From assembly GCF_002006345.1 (NCBI RefSeq), contig NZ_LZZM01000119.1, positions 18,451 to 82,450 of the forward strand: DNA of 64,000 nucleotides, written 5' to 3'. A program made the position numbers and the translations under genes. How positions within the stretch are numbered: position 1 is the stretch's first letter; each line of letters starts with the position of its first letter. The notes under the pieces were generated by a model, which saw only the letters and a list, made by a program, of their open reading frames with translations, did no database searches and was not told where the DNA came from. Source of the DNA: Clostridium puniceum. Lineage in GTDB: Bacteria > Bacillota > Clostridia > Clostridiales > Clostridiaceae. Positions 62,136 to 64,000 of the stretch are shown piece by piece.

Positions 62136-63155
62136 ATGAATATAGGTAATAAGGCTACAAAATTATTTTTGGATTCAGAAGATAAAAGAAATTATATTTA
62201 TCAAAAAAATTATAAAGAAGATATGATAAACAAAGTAGAACCTTATTTAAAAAAGAATTTAAAATCTGGATATATATTAGGAATGAATAATTCAAAACTC
62301 TATTATGAAAAATTTATTATTGAAAATCCAAAAGCCAATATTGTTATCTGTCATGGATTTGGAGAATGTAATGAAAAGTATTATGAATTGATTTACTATT
62401 TTATCCAAGCAGGATATTCAGTTTTTATTATTGAACATAGAGGACATGGTCGTTCACAAAGACTTGGAATAGATAAAACACAAATTAATGTTGAAAATTT
62501 TAATTATTATGTAGAAGATTTTAAAAAGTTTATTGATGAAATTGTTATCCCTAATAGCAAAAATAAAGAATTATTGATGTTTGCTCATTCTATGGGTGGT
62601 GGAATAGGGACTGTTTTTTTAGAGGAATATTCTAATTATTTTAAAGCAGCTGTATTGAGTTCACCAATGTATGAAATAAATACTGGAAAAATACCCCAAT
62701 TAATAGCTAATATTATTTCAAAATCAATGAAACTTTTTGGGTTAAAGAAAAGATATCTTCCAGGACAAACAACTTATACAGAAAAAAAGGATTTTGTGAG
62801 TAACGCTACAAGCTGTAGAGAAAGATATGAATATTTGCATCAAAAGATTAAAACAAATAAAGCTTACCAAAGCGGAGGAGCTTCCGTATTATGGTATTTG
62901 GAAAGCTTAAAAGCAACTAAAAATTTGATAAAAAAAGAAAATGCATCAAAGGTAAAAATACCTGTTTTATTATTTCAAACTGAATATGATACCTACGTTA
63001 ATCCTAAAGCTCAAAATAAATTTGCAGCATATGCTGCAAACTGTAAGCTTATTAAAATAAAAGAATCTAAGCATGAATCTTATTTTGAAAAAGATGAAAT
63101 TGCATTTAGTGTTATTGAAAAAATGTTACTATTTTATGGGGAAAATTATAAATAA
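62136..63155 (+). CDS. Alpha/beta hydrolase (lysophospholipase/monoglyceride lipase-like)
   Basis: This 339-aa cytoplasmic hydrolase has the oxyanion motif IVICHGFGECNEKYYELIYYF, EHRGHGRSQR, the nucleophile elbow FAHSMGGGIG (Ser152), LLFQTEYDTYVNPKAQ carrying the likely acid Asp, and ESKHESYFE with the His. The Hydrolase_4 family usually cleaves acyl glycerols or lysophospholipids. There is no signal peptide and no obvious operon partner; flanking terminators make it monocistronic. Start after GAAGGAG. Confidence 0.88.
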   Translation: MNIGNKATKLFLDSEDKRNYIYQKNYKEDMINKVEPYLKKNLKSGYILGMNNSKLYYEKFIIENPKANIVICHGFGECNEKYYELIYYFIQAGYSVFIIEHRGHGRSQRLGIDKTQINVENFNYYVEDFKKFIDEIVIPNSKNKELLMFAHSMGGGIGTVFLEEYSNYFKAAVLSSPMYEINTGKIPQLIANIISKSMKLFGLKKRYLPGQTTYTEKKDFVSNATSCRERYEYLHQKIKTNKAYQSGGASVLWYLESLKATKNLIKKENASKVKIPVLLFQTEYDTYVNPKAQNKFAAYAANCKLIKIKESKHESYFEKDEIAFSVIEKMLLFYGENYK

Positions 63156-63159
63156 ATTA

Positions 63160-63206
63160 AAAATAAGAACAAGGTCTAAATTAAAGATTTTGTTCTTATT
63201 TTTAAT
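63160..63206. terminator. Bidirectional terminator between convergent genes
   Basis: A perfect 14-bp stem AAAAATAAGAACAA (63160-63173) / TTGTTCTTATTTTT (63191-63204). The A-rich left arm gives a T-run for the minus strand and the right arm for the plus strand. Confidence 0.85.
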
Positions 63207-63225
63207 TTAAATAGGAATAATAAGA

Positions 63226-63729
63226 TTATTGTCTTAAAAATTGGTTAAGAATTTCTCTAGTAGAAAGTTTATGACCATTAATGATATCTTTATATTCTTT
63301 TAACTTTTTTTCTTCTTTATCTGTTAATTGTTGTTTAGATTTTTTCTTTTCTATTAAACATTTAAAGTCTTCATAATCTTTATTACCAAGTTTTCCTTTA
63401 ATAATACAATTCGCAATTGAATCTAAAGTCTGTTGTTGTTCTAGAGATAGTTTATCACCACTTTCTTTACATTTCTTTAAGTTTAATAAATCTCTTTTTT
63501 GGTCAGAGGAAAGATATTTATAATTTTCTTCACTAAATAAGCTAAAACCTTTTAGCTTTTCTTTTTTATCATATTTATTGTCATGATCAGCTTCAGCAAA
63601 ATTAATTGAAGATTCTAAGCTGTCTTTAGGAGAAAAATCTGCATCAGCCATTGTTATTTTGGGGAAAGTTGACAGTAAATTAATTACAATAAAAGAAGTT
63701 ATAATGCATTTAATAGTTTTTTTATTCAT
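63226..63729 (-). CDS. Secreted, lysine-rich helical repeat protein of unknown function
   Basis: This 167-aa protein has a clear Sec signal peptide (KTIKCIITSFIVINLLSTFP, probable cleavage near ITMADA) and no lipobox. The mature part is highly charged and predicted helical. Four related units of 22-26 residues can be aligned by eye: each begins L-[S/T/G]-x-[D/E/K], as in LSSDQKRDLL, LSLEQQQTLD, LGNKDYEDFK and LTDKEEKKLK, and ends in a KL or QL turn. Start at the Met preceded by GGAGG; an upstream in-frame ATG 30 bases earlier lacks a ribosome-binding site. The family is not recognised. It is convergent with the alpha/beta hydrolase. Confidence 0.7.
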   Translation of the reverse strand: MNKKTIKCIITSFIVINLLSTFPKITMADADFSPKDSLESSINFAEADHDNKYDKKEKLKGFSLFSEENYKYLSSDQKRDLLNLKKCKESGDKLSLEQQQTLDSIANCIIKGKLGNKDYEDFKCLIEKKKSKQQLTDKEEKKLKEYKDIINGHKLSTREILNQFLRQ

Positions 63730-63835
63730 TTCAATACCTCCAGTTACATTTAATTTCAATAATTAGTATGTGACAAAATATAAAAAATATTATTAATTTA
63801 GGTTGTTGAGTAAACAAAATTTGTAAAAAATAAAT

Positions 63836-63900
63836 AAGCCATTCCTTTGTGGTATAATAATTTCGCTAAAAATCCAAATACATCACATAAGGAATGACTT
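63836..63900 (+). promoter_or_regulatory. Extended -10 promoter and RBS-pairing arms at the right edge
   Basis: TG-G-TATAAT (63850-63858) is a perfect extended -10. The arms AAGCCATTCCTT (63836-63847) and AAGGAATGACTT (63889-63900) are complementary at 11 of 12 positions. The right arm contains the ribosome-binding site (AAGGA) of the following gene. Read-through transcripts from the left would mask it, while transcripts from the local promoter would not; this arrangement is common at insertion-sequence ends. Confidence 0.5.
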
Positions 63901-63904
63901 AAAT

Positions 63905-64000
63905 ATGATTATATCACCAAAGATTAAAAGCGAAAATGATAATTTTAAAATTTTTGAAGCTGTTAAAATTGCATTTACTAAATTAAATTCAAATATTAAA
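63905..64000 (+). CDS. Start of an unidentified gene, possibly an IS transposase (cut by window end)
   Basis: Only 32 codons are visible: MIISPKIKSENDNFKIFEAV then KIAFTKLNSNIK, open to the end. Ribosome-binding site AAGGA 11 bases upstream. The extended -10 promoter and the inverted repeat hiding the ribosome-binding site from read-through transcripts suit an insertion-sequence transposase. The protein segment alone is too short to prove this. Confidence 0.45.
   Translation, partial: MIISPKIKSENDNFKIFEAVKIAFTKLNSNIK

Noticed and set aside
1..64000. CRISPR array, tRNA or rRNA genes
   Set aside because: No regularly spaced repeats of 20-40 bases and no cloverleaf or rRNA-like sequence were seen in the gaps.

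Overview
The window is low-GC, AT-rich Firmicutes DNA. Dense Shine-Dalgarno sites of the AGGAGG type, a T-box leader, cre-like sites, a BMP-type nucleoside importer and LplABC/YesMN-type sugar systems all point to a Clostridium sensu stricto chromosome, probably from a saccharolytic, solventogenic relative of C. beijerinckii or C. saccharoperbutylacetonicum. The species is an inference; no rRNA is present.

Layout. (1) 1-5.5 kb is housekeeping: the end of clpS with clpA, a small zinc-ribbon gene behind an odd leader, and a T-box (specifier read as GCA, alanine) in front of an Lrp-type regulator and an aminotransferase resembling the alaR-alaT pair. (2) 5.7-15.5 kb is a nucleoside salvage operon: a LacI-type repressor with a palindromic operator, a lipoprotein/ATPase/two-permease nucleoside importer, then deoC, deoB, cdd and deoD. 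Together these import nucleosides, split them, and send the pentose to glycolysis. (3) 15.7-58.5 kb is a large hemicellulose (glucuronoxylan-type) locus. It holds a Gfo/Idh plus ThuA-like pair, two AraC regulators, a GH3 enzyme, a GH43 remnant, uxuA-uxuB-GH67, a first LplABC-type importer with a GH8 exo-oligoxylanase, an SGNH acetylesterase, a YesMN-type two-component system, a GH2 enzyme, a membrane-anchored AraC sensor, a second importer with two duplicated lipoproteins, a GH43 enzyme, an unusual ankyrin-GH43 fusion, an exporter-type ABC protein, a serine hydrolase and a CE12-like esterase. None of the glycan-active enzymes has a signal peptide. The locus therefore looks like an intracellular finishing line for imported, acetylated (aldouronic) xylo-oligosaccharides. 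Secreted endoxylanases and the importer ATPase must be encoded elsewhere. (4) 58.5-64 kb is mixed: an ArsC-like protein, a 52-aa protein, two tandem HD-GYP proteins, an alpha/beta hydrolase, a small secreted repeat protein on the minus strand, and the start of a gene with IS-like features at the right edge.

Regulation visible in the sequence: cre-like sites overlap the inferred -35 regions of both the uxuA and the first importer operon, and another lies ahead of deoB. A 23-bp exact repeat stands upstream of both the ankyrin-GH43 and CE12 genes. Near-identical direct repeats precede the second importer. Similar palindromes precede uxuA and the histidine kinase gene. The most novel-looking item is the cytoplasmic ankyrin-GH43 fusion within a multi-sensor hemicellulose locus. 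All motif positions and identities were read by eye; nothing was searched against a database.
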